NCBI GenBank assembly: GCA_023421395.1 | Contig: JAEZTL010000028.1 | Span: 13,178 to 77,177, forward strand | Source: Bacillota bacterium | GTDB taxonomy: Bacteria > Bacillota > Clostridia > Christensenellales > Aristaeellaceae | DNA: 64,000 bases | Reading direction: 5' to 3' | Shown here: piece by piece, positions 51,196 to 59,558 of the stretch | Position numbering within the stretch: the first letter of the stretch is position 1 | How the letters are laid out: the number at the start of each line of letters is the position of its first letter | Notes under the pieces: generated by a model | Databases searched by the model: none | What the model was told of the DNA's origin: nothing | What the model saw: only the letters and a program-made list of their open reading frames with translations | Program-made: the position numbers and the translations under genes

Positions 51196-51788
51196 GTCGC
51201 CTGATTCATGCGGATCAGCCGCCAGCCATTTTGCGCCCCGTCGTACCCGATCTCAAGAAAGCCGCAGAAGTCCACGGTAAACAGGTGCCTTTTGTACACT
51301 GGCAGCCCCAGCACGTGGCAGGCGAGGAGGCGTATGTACCCCTCGTGGCACACGGCCAGCGCATCCCGGCCGTCCCGGGCCAGGTCGGCCAGAAATTCCG
51401 CCTGCCGCGCTTTCACCTCTTCGCCGGTCTCACCCTCCGGAAAGCGCACATCCGCCTCCCGGGCGGAGAAGTCCGCCCAGAAATCCGGGTAAAGCGCCTT
51501 GATCTCCTCGTCGTTCATGGACTCGAGGACGCCGTTATCGATCTCGTTGAGCCGCGCGTCCCGAACCACCGTCAGCCCCTTCCGGGCGGCGGTGAACTTC
51601 GCGGTCTGTCCCGCGCGGAGGTACTGGCTTGCGTAGACCTGGCCGATCTCCCGGCCCGCGAAATAGTCGGCCAGCGCCACCGCCCCGCGGATGCCCGCCT
51701 TGCTCAGCGGCTCGTCCTGGTGGCGCAGTGCCGGATCGTAGAAGTCTCCCTTTTCCTTGTCCCCGTGCCGTGCGAAATATGCGCGCAT
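51189..51788 (-). CDS. Histidine phosphatase family protein
   Basis: The 199-residue protein has the phosphohistidine motif ARHGDKE (H8), the second histidine in VCHEGYIRLLA, and RAGQTAKFTA. It belongs to the phosphoglycerate mutase-like superfamily of phosphatases, with no defined substrate. A promoter TTGAAC-N17-TATAAT lies on the minus strand at 51821-51849. Confidence 0.88.
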   Translation of the reverse strand: MRAYFARHGDKEKGDFYDPALRHQDEPLSKAGIRGAVALADYFAGREIGQVYASQYLRAGQTAKFTAARKGLTVVRDARLNEIDNGVLESMNDEEIKALYPDFWADFSAREADVRFPEGETGEEVKARQAEFLADLARDGRDALAVCHEGYIRLLACHVLGLPVYKRHLFTVDFCGFLEIGYDGAQNGWRLIRMNQATY

Positions 51789-51820
51789 GTCGTCCCCTCC
51801 AGAGTGCTTGGATCATCCTG

Positions 51821-51849
51821 ATTATACCGGACCCCGGGCCCCCGTTCAA
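51821..51849 (-). promoter_or_regulatory. Promoter of the histidine phosphatase gene
   Basis: TTGAAC (51844-51849), 17 bases, TATAAT (51821-51826) on the minus strand. Confidence 0.75.
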
Positions 51850-51883
51850 GGCCGGGGCCGCTGGAAAATAAAGGAGGAAGCGT

Positions 51884-52213
51884 ATGGCCACCTCTCAGGA
51901 ATACGTGATTTTCGTGCTGGAGCAGCTTCGCGGCGCCGGTTTTCTCCGCTACCGGAAGATGTTTGGCGAATACATGGTCTACGTCAACGAAAAGCCGCTG
52001 ATTCTGGTATGCGACAACACGGCGTTCGTCAAAAAACTGGACGCGGTGACTGCGGTCATGGCCGGCGCGGCGATGGGCTATCCCTACGCGGGCGCGAAGG
52101 AGCACTACATTCTGGACATCGACGACGCGGAAAAGAGCCGGGAAATCGTCGCATTGCTCGACCGCGCGACGCCTCCCCCTCCGCCGAAGAAGTCCCGGGC
52201 AAAAAAGGCCTGA
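51884..52213 (+). CDS. TfoX/Sxy N-terminal domain protein
   Basis: The 109-residue protein consists of the TfoX N-terminal domain (YRKMFGEYMVYVNEKPLILVCDN, then AKEHYILDIDD) and a Pro/Lys/Arg-rich tail (PPPPPKKSRAKKA). There is no C-terminal TfoX domain. Such stand-alone proteins are common in clostridia and their role is not established. AAAGGAGGAAGCGT precedes ATG 51884. Confidence 0.85.
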   Translation: MATSQEYVIFVLEQLRGAGFLRYRKMFGEYMVYVNEKPLILVCDNTAFVKKLDAVTAVMAGAAMGYPYAGAKEHYILDIDDAEKSREIVALLDRATPPPPPKKSRAKKA

Positions 52214-52239
52214 CGCACAAAATTTACCCTGTCCGCCGG

Positions 52240-52268
52240 TTGACACCACCCTGCCGCGCTGTTAGTAT
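52240..52268 (+). promoter_or_regulatory. Promoter of the methyltransferase/acetyltransferase pair
   Basis: TTGACA (52240-52245), 17 bases, TAGTAT (52263-52268), 30 bases before ATG 52298. Confidence 0.75.
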
Positions 52269-52297
52269 AGATGAAATTATTCATTTTGGAGGCGCAT

Positions 52298-53110
52298 ATG
52301 AAGGAATCCATTCAAACCGTGCGGACGTACTACGACGAAAACGCGCAGGCGGAATGGGAGCGGCTGGAGAAGCACCCGTTCGAATTCATCCTCACAACCT
52401 TCATGATGGAGAAATACATCCGGCCCGGCGATTCGGTGCTGGATATCGGCGGCGGGCCGGGGCGCTACGCCATCCACTTCGCGAAGATGGGCTGCGACGT
52501 GACGCTCATTGATCTGTCCCCCGCCAACGCCGCGCTGGCGGAGGAGAAGGCGCGCCAGGCGGACGTCCCGCTCCGGGCCGCCGCGGCCAATTGCCTGGAC
52601 ATCGACCGGATGGATTTGGGCGCCTATGACCACGTTTTCCTCATGGGGCCGCTGTATCACCTGATCCATGAGGCCGACCGGGCGGAGGCGGTGCGTCTGG
52701 CGCTTTCGCGCCTGAAGCCGGGCGGAAAATTCTACTGCTCGTTCATCCTGGCTTTCGCGGGCTTCATCTTCGATCTGAAGAGCGGCCCCGGCATGCTGCC
52801 GTTGGACACCGAAAACGGCGCGGCGGCGGCGCTGGCCGAATCGGTGCTGAACGACACTCGGTACGAGGGCCCCGCCTTCACGGCCGCCAGCTTCATCAGC
52901 CAGCGGCAGATCGAGCCCTTCCTCGCGCCCTTCGGCCTGAAAAGGCTTGCGCTCTTCGGGCAGGAGGGCATCCTCGCGCCCAATGAAAACCAGGTTCTCG
53001 GCTACCCGGAGGCGAAGCGGGCGCTTTGGATCGAGACGGCGAAGAAGTTTCTGGAGCTTCCGGAACTTCTGGCCTACTCGGAGCACGCCATGTACATTGG
53101 GGAGAAATGA
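52298..53110 (+). CDS. SAM-dependent methyltransferase
   Basis: The 270-residue class I methyltransferase has motif I SVLDIGGGPGRYA (about residue 46) and VTLIDLSPANAA, and LKPGGKFYCSFI in motif VI. The substrate is unknown. TTTTGGAGGCGC precedes ATG 52298; an upstream in-frame start lacks a ribosome-binding site. An acetyltransferase gene follows within 10 bases. Confidence 0.9.
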   Translation: MKESIQTVRTYYDENAQAEWERLEKHPFEFILTTFMMEKYIRPGDSVLDIGGGPGRYAIHFAKMGCDVTLIDLSPANAALAEEKARQADVPLRAAAANCLDIDRMDLGAYDHVFLMGPLYHLIHEADRAEAVRLALSRLKPGGKFYCSFILAFAGFIFDLKSGPGMLPLDTENGAAAALAESVLNDTRYEGPAFTAASFISQRQIEPFLAPFGLKRLALFGQEGILAPNENQVLGYPEAKRALWIETAKKFLELPELLAYSEHAMYIGEK

Positions 53111-53119
53111 GGGTTGCCC

Positions 53120-54007
53120 ATGCGCCGGGTGATCGGCGGCCGCGCGTACCGTTACTGCGACGGCGTCCTTGGGGACGACGAGGCCCTTCGCGGCTTTGAA
53201 GCGCTGGCAAAGGAAGTATTCAATCTGGACTTCGCGCCCTGGCGGAAGGCGGGGTGGTGGGGCGGAGACTATGTCCCCCACCTGCTGATGGACGAAGGCC
53301 GGGCGGCCGCCAACGTGTCTGCAAACCGCATCCGCGCGCTCCGGCGGGGCCGGGAACTGCGCCTGATCCAGTTGGGCACGGTGATGACCCATCCGGCCTG
53401 CCGCGGCCGGGGCCTCGCGCGGCGGCTTATGGAGGATGTGCTCGAAAAGTACCGGGACTGCGACGGCTTCTACCTCTACGCCAACGATTCCGTGCTGGAT
53501 TTCTACCCCAAATTCGGATTCGTCCCCGCGGAGGAATGGGAATACGGCCGGGAGATCAAAAAATCCTCCGTGCCGGCGCGCGCGCTCGACGTGGAGGACG
53601 AAAGGGACAGGGCCCTTCTGATCGGCAAGTACCTGACCTTCGGAAACCCCCGTTCGGCGCTCAGGGTGGACGGCAACACCGGCCTGTTGATGTTCTACTG
53701 CGGACGGTTTTTGAAGGACTGCGTGTACGAGATCCCCGCGCTGGACGCGGTGGCGGTGGCGGAGCACGACGGCGGCCAAATGCTCTGCCACGACGTGTTC
53801 GGCGGCGGCGCGCCGCTAGGGGAAATCCTCTCCGCGCTGGCCCGGCCCGAAACCAAGACCGCCGTGCTGGGCTTTACGCCGCTTGACGCGGAAGGCTTTA
53901 CCGCGCGGCCCCGGCGCGAGGCGGATACGACGCTCTTCGTGCGGGGCGCGGCGGCGGATCTGTTCGCGCAGGACAGGCTGATGTTTCCGCCGCTCTTTCA
54001 CGCATAG
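53120..54007 (+). CDS. Eis-like GNAT N-acetyltransferase
   Basis: The 295-residue protein has an N-terminal GNAT domain (motif A around RGRGLARRLMEDVLE, about 95-110) and a C-terminal region of the size of Eis-type acetyltransferases or SCP2-like extensions. The acceptor is unknown. ATG 53120 has GAGGG at good spacing; TTG 53114 is an alternative. It is cotranscribed with the preceding methyltransferase. Confidence 0.82.
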   Translation: MRRVIGGRAYRYCDGVLGDDEALRGFEALAKEVFNLDFAPWRKAGWWGGDYVPHLLMDEGRAAANVSANRIRALRRGRELRLIQLGTVMTHPACRGRGLARRLMEDVLEKYRDCDGFYLYANDSVLDFYPKFGFVPAEEWEYGREIKKSSVPARALDVEDERDRALLIGKYLTFGNPRSALRVDGNTGLLMFYCGRFLKDCVYEIPALDAVAVAEHDGGQMLCHDVFGGGAPLGEILSALARPETKTAVLGFTPLDAEGFTARPRREADTTLFVRGAAADLFAQDRLMFPPLFHA

Positions 54008-54035
54008 CGCCGCGCGCTGCCGCGAAACGGCCATC

Positions 54036-54063
54036 ACGCGCCGCTCGCAGCCGGGCGGCGCGT
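54036..54063 (+). terminator. Hairpin after the acetyltransferase gene
   Basis: ACGCGCCGC (54036-54044) pairs with GCGGCGCGT (54055-54063), followed by TTGG only. It is a possible weak terminator. Confidence 0.45.
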
Positions 54064-54100
54064 TTGGTATACCGTTCAAACGCGAAAAGGAGCGAGGGGC

Positions 54101-54562
54101 ATGAAACTTGAGATCGTCGAGGCCTACGGCCGCATCGGAGACGTCCGGGCGCTGTTTGCGGAGTACGCGGCGTCGCTGGAAATCGACCTGTGCTTTCAAC
54201 ACTTTGAGGAGGAATTGCGGACCCTTCCGGGCCGGTACGCGCCTCCGGACGGGGGGCTGTACCTAGCGCTCGCCGGGGTGCGCCCCGCGGGCTGCGTCGC
54301 GCTGCGGTCACTGGACGGGGGCCGGTGCGAAATGAAGCGGCTCTACGTTCAAAGGGATTTTCGGGGTCTCGGGCTCGGCCGCGCGCTGGCCGGGCGCGCG
54401 ATCGCCGGGGCACGCGCCATGGGCTACCGCCAAGTGCTCCTGGACACGCTCCCCTCCATGGCCGGCGCGCAGAAGCTCTACGAGGCGCTGGGTTTTCGGG
54501 ACGTCCCCGCCTATTATGCCAATCCCTGCCCGGGCGCGCGCTTTATGGCGCTGACACTCTAG
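54101..54562 (+). CDS. GNAT N-acetyltransferase
   Basis: The 153-residue GNAT protein has motif A RDFRGLGLGRALAGRAI (about 84-100) and the C-terminal AQKLYEALGFRDVPAYYANP typical of small acetyltransferases. The acceptor is unknown. AAAAGGAGCGAGGGGC precedes ATG 54101. Confidence 0.9.
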   Translation: MKLEIVEAYGRIGDVRALFAEYAASLEIDLCFQHFEEELRTLPGRYAPPDGGLYLALAGVRPAGCVALRSLDGGRCEMKRLYVQRDFRGLGLGRALAGRAIAGARAMGYRQVLLDTLPSMAGAQKLYEALGFRDVPAYYANPCPGARFMALTL

Positions 54563-54571
54563 GCAAAAGAT

Positions 54572-55351
54572 CTACAGGCCCAGCAGCCGCTCGGCGTTTT
54601 CGTGCAGAATCAGTTCCATCTCGGAGGGCGAGAGGCCCAGCTTCCGGAGCGCGTCCAGCTCCGCCCCCGGGTCCCACATCGGGTAGTCACTGCCAAAGAG
54701 CACCCGCTCCGCCCCGTAGGCGCGGATCAGCGCGAGGGATCGCTCCGGCGTCAGCGCGTAGAAGCTGCTGGAGCAGTCCACCAGAATGTTGCGGCCCTTC
54801 AGCGCCTCCACGGCCTCCGGCCACACGCTCCAGCCGCCGAAGTGAGCGCCGATCACGGTGAGACGCGGAAAGGCGTCCAGCACGCGCAGCAGCCTTCCGG
54901 GATTCGAATAGTCGAAACGCCGGTCGCCGGTGTGGGCCAGAAGCGGCGCGCGGCCCTCGATGATTTCATACAGGCGAAACAGCCTCGGGTCGTCCAGCGC
55001 CACCCGCTGCATGTCGGAATGGATCTTGACGCCCCCGAGTCCCATCGCAAAGGAGCGCTCGATCTCCCCCGCCATGTCCTCCTGATCCGGGTGAATGGTG
55101 GCAAAGCCGGAGACGGACGGATGCTCCCGGCAGATTCCGGCGATAAAATCGTTGATGGCGGCGGTCTGCCCCGGCGTGGTGGCCACCGAGTGAATCACGT
55201 ATCGGCTCACCCCGGCAGCGGCGCCAATTTCGAGAAGCGTGGACAGTTTCCCATCGAATTGGGTGGGGATATCGTAAAATTTTCCGATGTTGGTGCTGGC
55301 TTTCTGGGCGATGCCGTCCGGAAAGACGTGGGTGTGAAAGTCGATGATCAT
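54572..55351 (-). CDS. Amidohydrolase 2 family metal-dependent hydrolase
   Basis: The 259-residue TIM-barrel hydrolase has the N-terminal metal motif DFHTHVFPD (residues 4-12), HTGDRR, GAHFGGW and the C-terminal LFGSDYPMWDP with the catalytic aspartate. It belongs to the ACMSD-like amidohydrolase 2 group, which includes decarboxylases and lactonases. GGGGGAGAAGC precedes ATG 55351. A much longer upstream open frame is spurious. Confidence 0.9.
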   Translation of the reverse strand: MIIDFHTHVFPDGIAQKASTNIGKFYDIPTQFDGKLSTLLEIGAAAGVSRYVIHSVATTPGQTAAINDFIAGICREHPSVSGFATIHPDQEDMAGEIERSFAMGLGGVKIHSDMQRVALDDPRLFRLYEIIEGRAPLLAHTGDRRFDYSNPGRLLRVLDAFPRLTVIGAHFGGWSVWPEAVEALKGRNILVDCSSSFYALTPERSLALIRAYGAERVLFGSDYPMWDPGAELDALRKLGLSPSEMELILHENAERLLGL

Positions 55352-55374
55352 GCTTCTCCCCCGTTTCAACCCAT

Positions 55375-55404
55375 AGTATACAGCCGCTCCGGACGGCGGT
55401 TCAA
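55375..55404 (-). promoter_or_regulatory. Promoter of the amidohydrolase gene
   Basis: TTGAAC (55399-55404), 18 bases, TATACT (55375-55380) on the minus strand. Confidence 0.65.
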
Positions 55405-55457
55405 TGTTAATTGGGTTGCATTTTGGGTAGAATTGTGGGCGCGCCGCCGGATTTAAT

Positions 55458-55486
55458 TTGACGATACCGGCGGCGGCCGATATAAT
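55458..55486 (+). promoter_or_regulatory. Sigma-A promoter of the DUF3842 operon
   Basis: TTGACG (55458-55463), 17 bases, TATAAT (55481-55486), shortly before ATG 55521. Confidence 0.85.
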
Positions 55487-55520
55487 GAAAAAATGATACG
55501 TTGACGATCGGGGTGTGGGC

Positions 55521-55949
55521 ATGAAGGTGGTCGTGATCGACGGCGCGGGCGGCGGCATAGGCAGGGCGCTGGTGGAAGGGCTCAAAAAGACGCTGCCTGG
55601 CGCGGAGGTAATCGGCATCGGCCTCAACGCGCTGGCCACCGCGGCGATGCTCCGCGCGGGCGCGGACGCGGGCGCCACCGGTGAAAACCCTGTGCGCGTG
55701 GCCTGCCTGGACGCGGATCTCATCATGGGCCCCATCGGCATCGCCTTCGCCGACGCCATGCTGGGTGAGGTGACGCGCCTGACCGCCGAGTCGATCGCGC
55801 TGAGCCGCGCGGTGAAGATTCTCATACCGGTGGGCCGGTGCGGCGTAAAAATCGCGGGCACGGGCGCTCTTCCGCTATCCGACGCCATCGAAGACGCGCT
55901 GGGGCAGGCCCGGGCGCTCTTTGAGGGTGCACCCGGGGGGTGCCCGTGA
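55521..55949 (+). CDS. DUF3842 family protein
   Basis: The 142-residue protein has an N-terminal Rossmann-like start MKVVVIDGAGGGIGRALVEGL and ends GALPLSDAIEDALGQARAL. DUF3842 proteins are common in clostridia and of unknown function. ATG 55521 is preferred to GTG 55515. The gene overlaps the following membrane protein gene by 4 bases (GTGA), so the two are coupled. Confidence 0.85.
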   Translation: MKVVVIDGAGGGIGRALVEGLKKTLPGAEVIGIGLNALATAAMLRAGADAGATGENPVRVACLDADLIMGPIGIAFADAMLGEVTRLTAESIALSRAVKILIPVGRCGVKIAGTGALPLSDAIEDALGQARALFEGAPGGCP

Positions 55950-57010
55950 GGAAAATCAAATCCTTTTCCAAGCGCAATCTGGGCCTCGTCTACGTGCTGG
56001 TGGTCGCGGTCGTCTTCGCGGCGTGGGCGTTGCACACCGGTCAGGCGTCCGTCATCATCAAGCAGCTCGGCGGGCTGGACTCGCGCTGGCTGTGGCTGAG
56101 CGCCGCGCTTCTGACGGGATACCTCTCCCTTAGGGCGCTGACGCTGTATGTGTTTTTAAAAAGCGAGGGCATCTCCATCTCTTTCGGAAAGGCGCTGGCC
56201 GTCACCGGCGTGGGTCAGTTCTATTCGGCCATCACGCCCTCCTCCAGCGGCGGACAACCGTTGGAGGTTCTGTCCATGGCCCGCTGGGGCGTGCCCGGCG
56301 CGGTGGCGACGGCGGCGGTCTCCGTGCAGTTCATCTGCTTTCAGGCGGCGCTGGTGGCCTCGGGCGCGGGGCTCTGGATTGCCACGCGCACCCACGTGGC
56401 GCTGTACTTGGGCGGTGTGCGCTGGTTTGTGATCCTTGGCTTCATCCTCAACGCCGCGATGCCGCTGATCGTGGTGCTGCTGGGCGTTCACCGCCAGACG
56501 ATGAACGTGCTCACCCGCGCCGGTGTATGGCTTTTGACGCGGTTCCGGATCGTTCGCAACCGTGAGGCAGCGCAGCAAAAGGTCGACCATCTGATCGGCG
56601 AATACCAGTCCTCCGTGACGGCGCTGTTCAAAAAACCGGCGCTCGCGCTGAAGATCATGCTGCTGTCCTTTCTTCAGATCGCGCTGTTGATGTCCATTGT
56701 AACCGGCGTGTACCGCGCATTCTGGCTGGCGGGCGTTCCCATCCTGACGCTGATAACGCTGCAGACACTTCTCTTCATCGCGGCCTCATTCATGCCGCTG
56801 CCCGGCGCCAGCGGCGCACAGGAGTACGGCTTTTCGGTGTTCTTCGGCGGCATCTTCCCAGGCACGATGATGCTCAGCGCGATCTTCGTGTGGCGGCTTT
56901 TGACGTACTACCTGCTGATGCTGATCGGGTTTGTGTCGGTTCTGGCGGAGGGCGGCATGCGCTTCCTCGAAGGAGAACAGAAGGAGAAGAACGATGATGG
57001 AACGCCTTGA
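55946..57010 (+). CDS. UPF0104 / LPG synthase transmembrane-domain family protein
   Basis: The 354-residue protein has about eight transmembrane helices and the conserved family segment ITPSSSGGQPLEV, with FMPLPGASGAQEYGF near the C-terminus. It matches the membrane domain of lysylphosphatidylglycerol synthase (PF03706) without the catalytic lysyl-transferase domain; flippase-like roles have been proposed. GTG 55946 overlaps the DUF3842 stop, with GGGGGG upstream. The end overlaps the TrmH-type gene by 17 bases. Confidence 0.88.
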   Translation: MRKIKSFSKRNLGLVYVLVVAVVFAAWALHTGQASVIIKQLGGLDSRWLWLSAALLTGYLSLRALTLYVFLKSEGISISFGKALAVTGVGQFYSAITPSSSGGQPLEVLSMARWGVPGAVATAAVSVQFICFQAALVASGAGLWIATRTHVALYLGGVRWFVILGFILNAAMPLIVVLLGVHRQTMNVLTRAGVWLLTRFRIVRNREAAQQKVDHLIGEYQSSVTALFKKPALALKIMLLSFLQIALLMSIVTGVYRAFWLAGVPILTLITLQTLLFIAASFMPLPGASGAQEYGFSVFFGGIFPGTMMLSAIFVWRLLTYYLLMLIGFVSVLAEGGMRFLEGEQKEKNDDGTP

Positions 57011-57770
57011 CAGCGTCAAAAATCCGCTGATTCAACGGCTGCGCGCGCTGAAGACCGCCGAGGGACGCGAGTCGCAGCGGCTGTTTCTGGTAGAAGGCGA
57101 AAAACTGATGCGCGAGGCGGCGGCGCTGCTCGTCCCATCGGTGGCGCTTTTTGAGGAAGGGCTGGACTTCCACGATCTGCCGGAGGCGCTTAGCGCGAAG
57201 GGCGCGCGCACGCTGACCGTGCCCCGCCGGGTGCTGGAGGCTGTGTGCGATACCCGGACGCCCCAGGGCGCCTGCGCCGCGTTTGCGCCGCCCGCGCCGC
57301 TCGATCTGGCCGACGCGCCGGACAGGATCGTCGCGCTGGACGGCGTTCAGGATCCCGGAAACCTGGGCACCATCTGGCGAACCGCCGACGCCGCGGGCTT
57401 TCAGGCGCTCATCGCCGGCCCCGGCTGTGCGGAGGCGCTTTCGCCCAAGGTACAGCGCGCCGCGATGGGCTCCGGCTTCCGCCTGCCGCTGGCCAAGGCG
57501 GAGTCTTTGCCGCTGACGCTCCGCGCGCTGGCCGCGCGGGGCTATGCCGTGGTGGCCACCTCGCTCGGGGGAGAACCCTTTTACGAGCACGCGCCGCTAA
57601 CGGACCGGTTCGTTCTGGTCATTGGCAGCGAGGCTCACGGCATCAGCCCGGAGGCGCTCAAGGCCGCCACGGTTTCGCTGAAGCTGCCGATGCGCGGCGG
57701 CGCGCAGTCCCTAAACGCCGCCGTCGCCGCGGGGATCATGATGTACGAACTCTGCCGGAACCTGCCGTAG
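56994..57770 (+). CDS. TrmH/SpoU-family RNA 2'-O-methyltransferase
   Basis: The 258-residue protein has the SPOUT signatures: LDGVQDPGNLGTIWRTADA (motif 1), VIGSEAHGIS (motif 2) and LPMRGGAQSLNAAVAAGI (motif 3). It methylates ribose in rRNA or tRNA; the exact site is unknown. AGAAGGAGAAG precedes ATG 56994. It is the last gene of the coupled trio and is followed by a terminator. Confidence 0.93.
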   Translation: MMERLDSVKNPLIQRLRALKTAEGRESQRLFLVEGEKLMREAAALLVPSVALFEEGLDFHDLPEALSAKGARTLTVPRRVLEAVCDTRTPQGACAAFAPPAPLDLADAPDRIVALDGVQDPGNLGTIWRTADAAGFQALIAGPGCAEALSPKVQRAAMGSGFRLPLAKAESLPLTLRALAARGYAVVATSLGGEPFYEHAPLTDRFVLVIGSEAHGISPEALKAATVSLKLPMRGGAQSLNAAVAAGIMMYELCRNLP

Positions 57771-57780
57771 CCCCGTCCGC

Positions 57781-57811
57781 CCGCCGGGATTGATCCCGGC
57801 GGTTCTTTGTT
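57781..57811 (+). terminator. Rho-independent terminator
   Basis: CCGCCGGGAT (57781-57790) pairs with ATCCCGGCGG (57793-57802), followed by TTCTTTGTT. It ends the DUF3842, UPF0104 and TrmH-type operon. Confidence 0.85.
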
Positions 57812-57824
57812 AATGCGGGCTTCC

Positions 57825-57853
57825 TTGACACCCGGCGCGCCGTATACTACAAT
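57825..57853 (+). promoter_or_regulatory. Sigma-A promoter of the CARDB-like gene
   Basis: TTGACA (57825-57830), 17 bases, TACAAT (57848-57853); near consensus. Confidence 0.88.
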
Positions 57854-57879
57854 ATTCACATCAGTGCGGGAGGGGTTCG

Positions 57880-59553
57880 ATGCGGCTTCGCGTGCGGGTT
57901 TTGCTGGCGGCGCTTGTTTTCTGCGCCGCCGCTTGGCTGTGCGCGGGCGCATCGAGCGCGCCGGAGGCGTCGCTCGAGCCCATCATCTACCCGGAGGCGC
58001 TCTCGGTCTATGCGTCCATTGAGCCCAACCTGATGGTAGCGCCCGAGCCCGCGCACCTCACGATCACCATGACCAACAGCGGCGACGAGCCGATCTACGA
58101 CGTGCGTCTTCTGCGCGTCAGCGGCGAACTGGTGGAGGCGATCGGCACGCTGGGGCCGGGGGTCTCCCACGCGTTTGAGGAAAACATCACCCCGTCGCTT
58201 GCGCAGTTCCGGGACGGCGGGATCGCCTACCTGATCCGCTGCACGCTGCATCAGGGCACCCCGGAGGAGATCGGCGGACGCATGGTGGTCACGGCGCCCC
58301 TCGAACGCATCCCGGCGCAGCCCGCGGTGGAATTCAGCCGCTCGGTATCGTCCGAGTACGTGCAGGCGGGCGAACAGGTGGCGCTGACGTACCGGGTCGT
58401 CAACGCGGGCAACGTGCCGCTGACAGACCTCGTGGTGAGCGATCCGCTGATCGGGGACGTCGGCGCGCTGGCAGAACTGGCGCCGGGCCAGAAGCACACC
58501 TTTACCACGCGGGTATCCGTCGACCGGGACGCGGAGAGCCTGCCGTCGCTGACCTGCTTCAGCAAGGCCGATCCGGAGGAACCCATCGTCCGCGAGCTGG
58601 GCGCGACCCGCATTCAGGTGACCGACCAGCGGCTGGAGGCGATGCTCACGGCGGACTCCGCGGCGGTGCGCAGTGGAGAGTCCGTGACGCTCCGGCTTTC
58701 GCTCTTCAACGCCTCCGACTTCGCCTGCGAAAAGCTGCGCGTGGTGGATCAGAACGGCGCGGAGCTGGACAACCCGCCCTTCTCGCTCAAGCCCGGCGAG
58801 CGCTACGAGTTGACCCAGCCGATGCAGCTGCGGGAAACCACCACCTTCCTCCTGACCGTTTCAGGCCGCACCGAGGGCGGCTCCGCCATATCGGCACGCT
58901 CCAACCCGCTGACTGTCGCCGTGCAGGCGTCGGAAACGCGCGCGCGCATCGCGCTCTCCGCCCAGGTCAACCCCAATACACCCGTGGCCGCGGGCATGGT
59001 GCGCTTCACGCTGCACCTGAACAACACCGGCGAGGAGCCGCTGAAGGGCGTCAGGCTGTCGGAGCAGTCCCGCGGGTTCATCCGTACGCTGTGGGTTGTG
59101 CCGCCGGGCGAGACGCTCGTCGAGACAGACTACCCCATCGGCGGGAAGCCCTTCATTTTCCTGGCGGAGATGACCGACGACATGGGCGGGCGACTGACGG
59201 TACTTTCAAACCCCGTCACCGTGGAGGCCGCGGCGCAGCCCGTGGCGGCGTCGCCCACCGCTTCACCGCTGCCCTCCATCGCCGGCGTTTCCTACCGGAT
59301 GGCCGTGGGGCCTTCCACGTTTTTGATGATGATGGTGGGCGTCACCGCGGTGCTGGGGGTTCTGATCGCGATCCTCGCGATTTCCGGCGTGCGCCGGCGG
59401 CGCCGGATTGAAAAGCAGCGGCGCATCCACATCAAGCGCCTCCGGCGCTCGATGAAGAGGCCCGCGTCCGCCGTCTCGCAGGAAACGCGCCCCATGCCCG
59501 TCATCAAGCGCAACGCGCCCGAGGGCGCTCCGGAAGAAAGACGAGGTCAGTAA
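57880..59553 (+). CDS. Surface-exposed CARDB/DUF11-like protein with C-terminal anchor
   Basis: The 557-residue protein has a signal peptide (1 to about 24), then about four Ig-like beta-sandwich repeats of CARDB/DUF11 type (AHLTITMTNSGDEPIYDV; VALTYRVVNAGNVPLTDLVV; VTLRLSLFNASDFACEKLRV; VRFTLHLNNTGEEPLKGVRL). A transmembrane helix (about 475-505) and a very basic cytoplasmic tail (RRRRRIEKQRR) follow. It faces outward and may shape the envelope or bind polymers; its function is unknown. No sortase motif is seen. The DUF2461 gene begins 5 bases after its stop. Confidence 0.8.
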   Translation: MRLRVRVLLAALVFCAAAWLCAGASSAPEASLEPIIYPEALSVYASIEPNLMVAPEPAHLTITMTNSGDEPIYDVRLLRVSGELVEAIGTLGPGVSHAFEENITPSLAQFRDGGIAYLIRCTLHQGTPEEIGGRMVVTAPLERIPAQPAVEFSRSVSSEYVQAGEQVALTYRVVNAGNVPLTDLVVSDPLIGDVGALAELAPGQKHTFTTRVSVDRDAESLPSLTCFSKADPEEPIVRELGATRIQVTDQRLEAMLTADSAAVRSGESVTLRLSLFNASDFACEKLRVVDQNGAELDNPPFSLKPGERYELTQPMQLRETTTFLLTVSGRTEGGSAISARSNPLTVAVQASETRARIALSAQVNPNTPVAAGMVRFTLHLNNTGEEPLKGVRLSEQSRGFIRTLWVVPPGETLVETDYPIGGKPFIFLAEMTDDMGGRLTVLSNPVTVEAAAQPVAASPTASPLPSIAGVSYRMAVGPSTFLMMMVGVTAVLGVLIAILAISGVRRRRRIEKQRRIHIKRLRRSMKRPASAVSQETRPMPVIKRNAPEGAPEERRGQ

Positions 59554-59558
59554 TCCTT

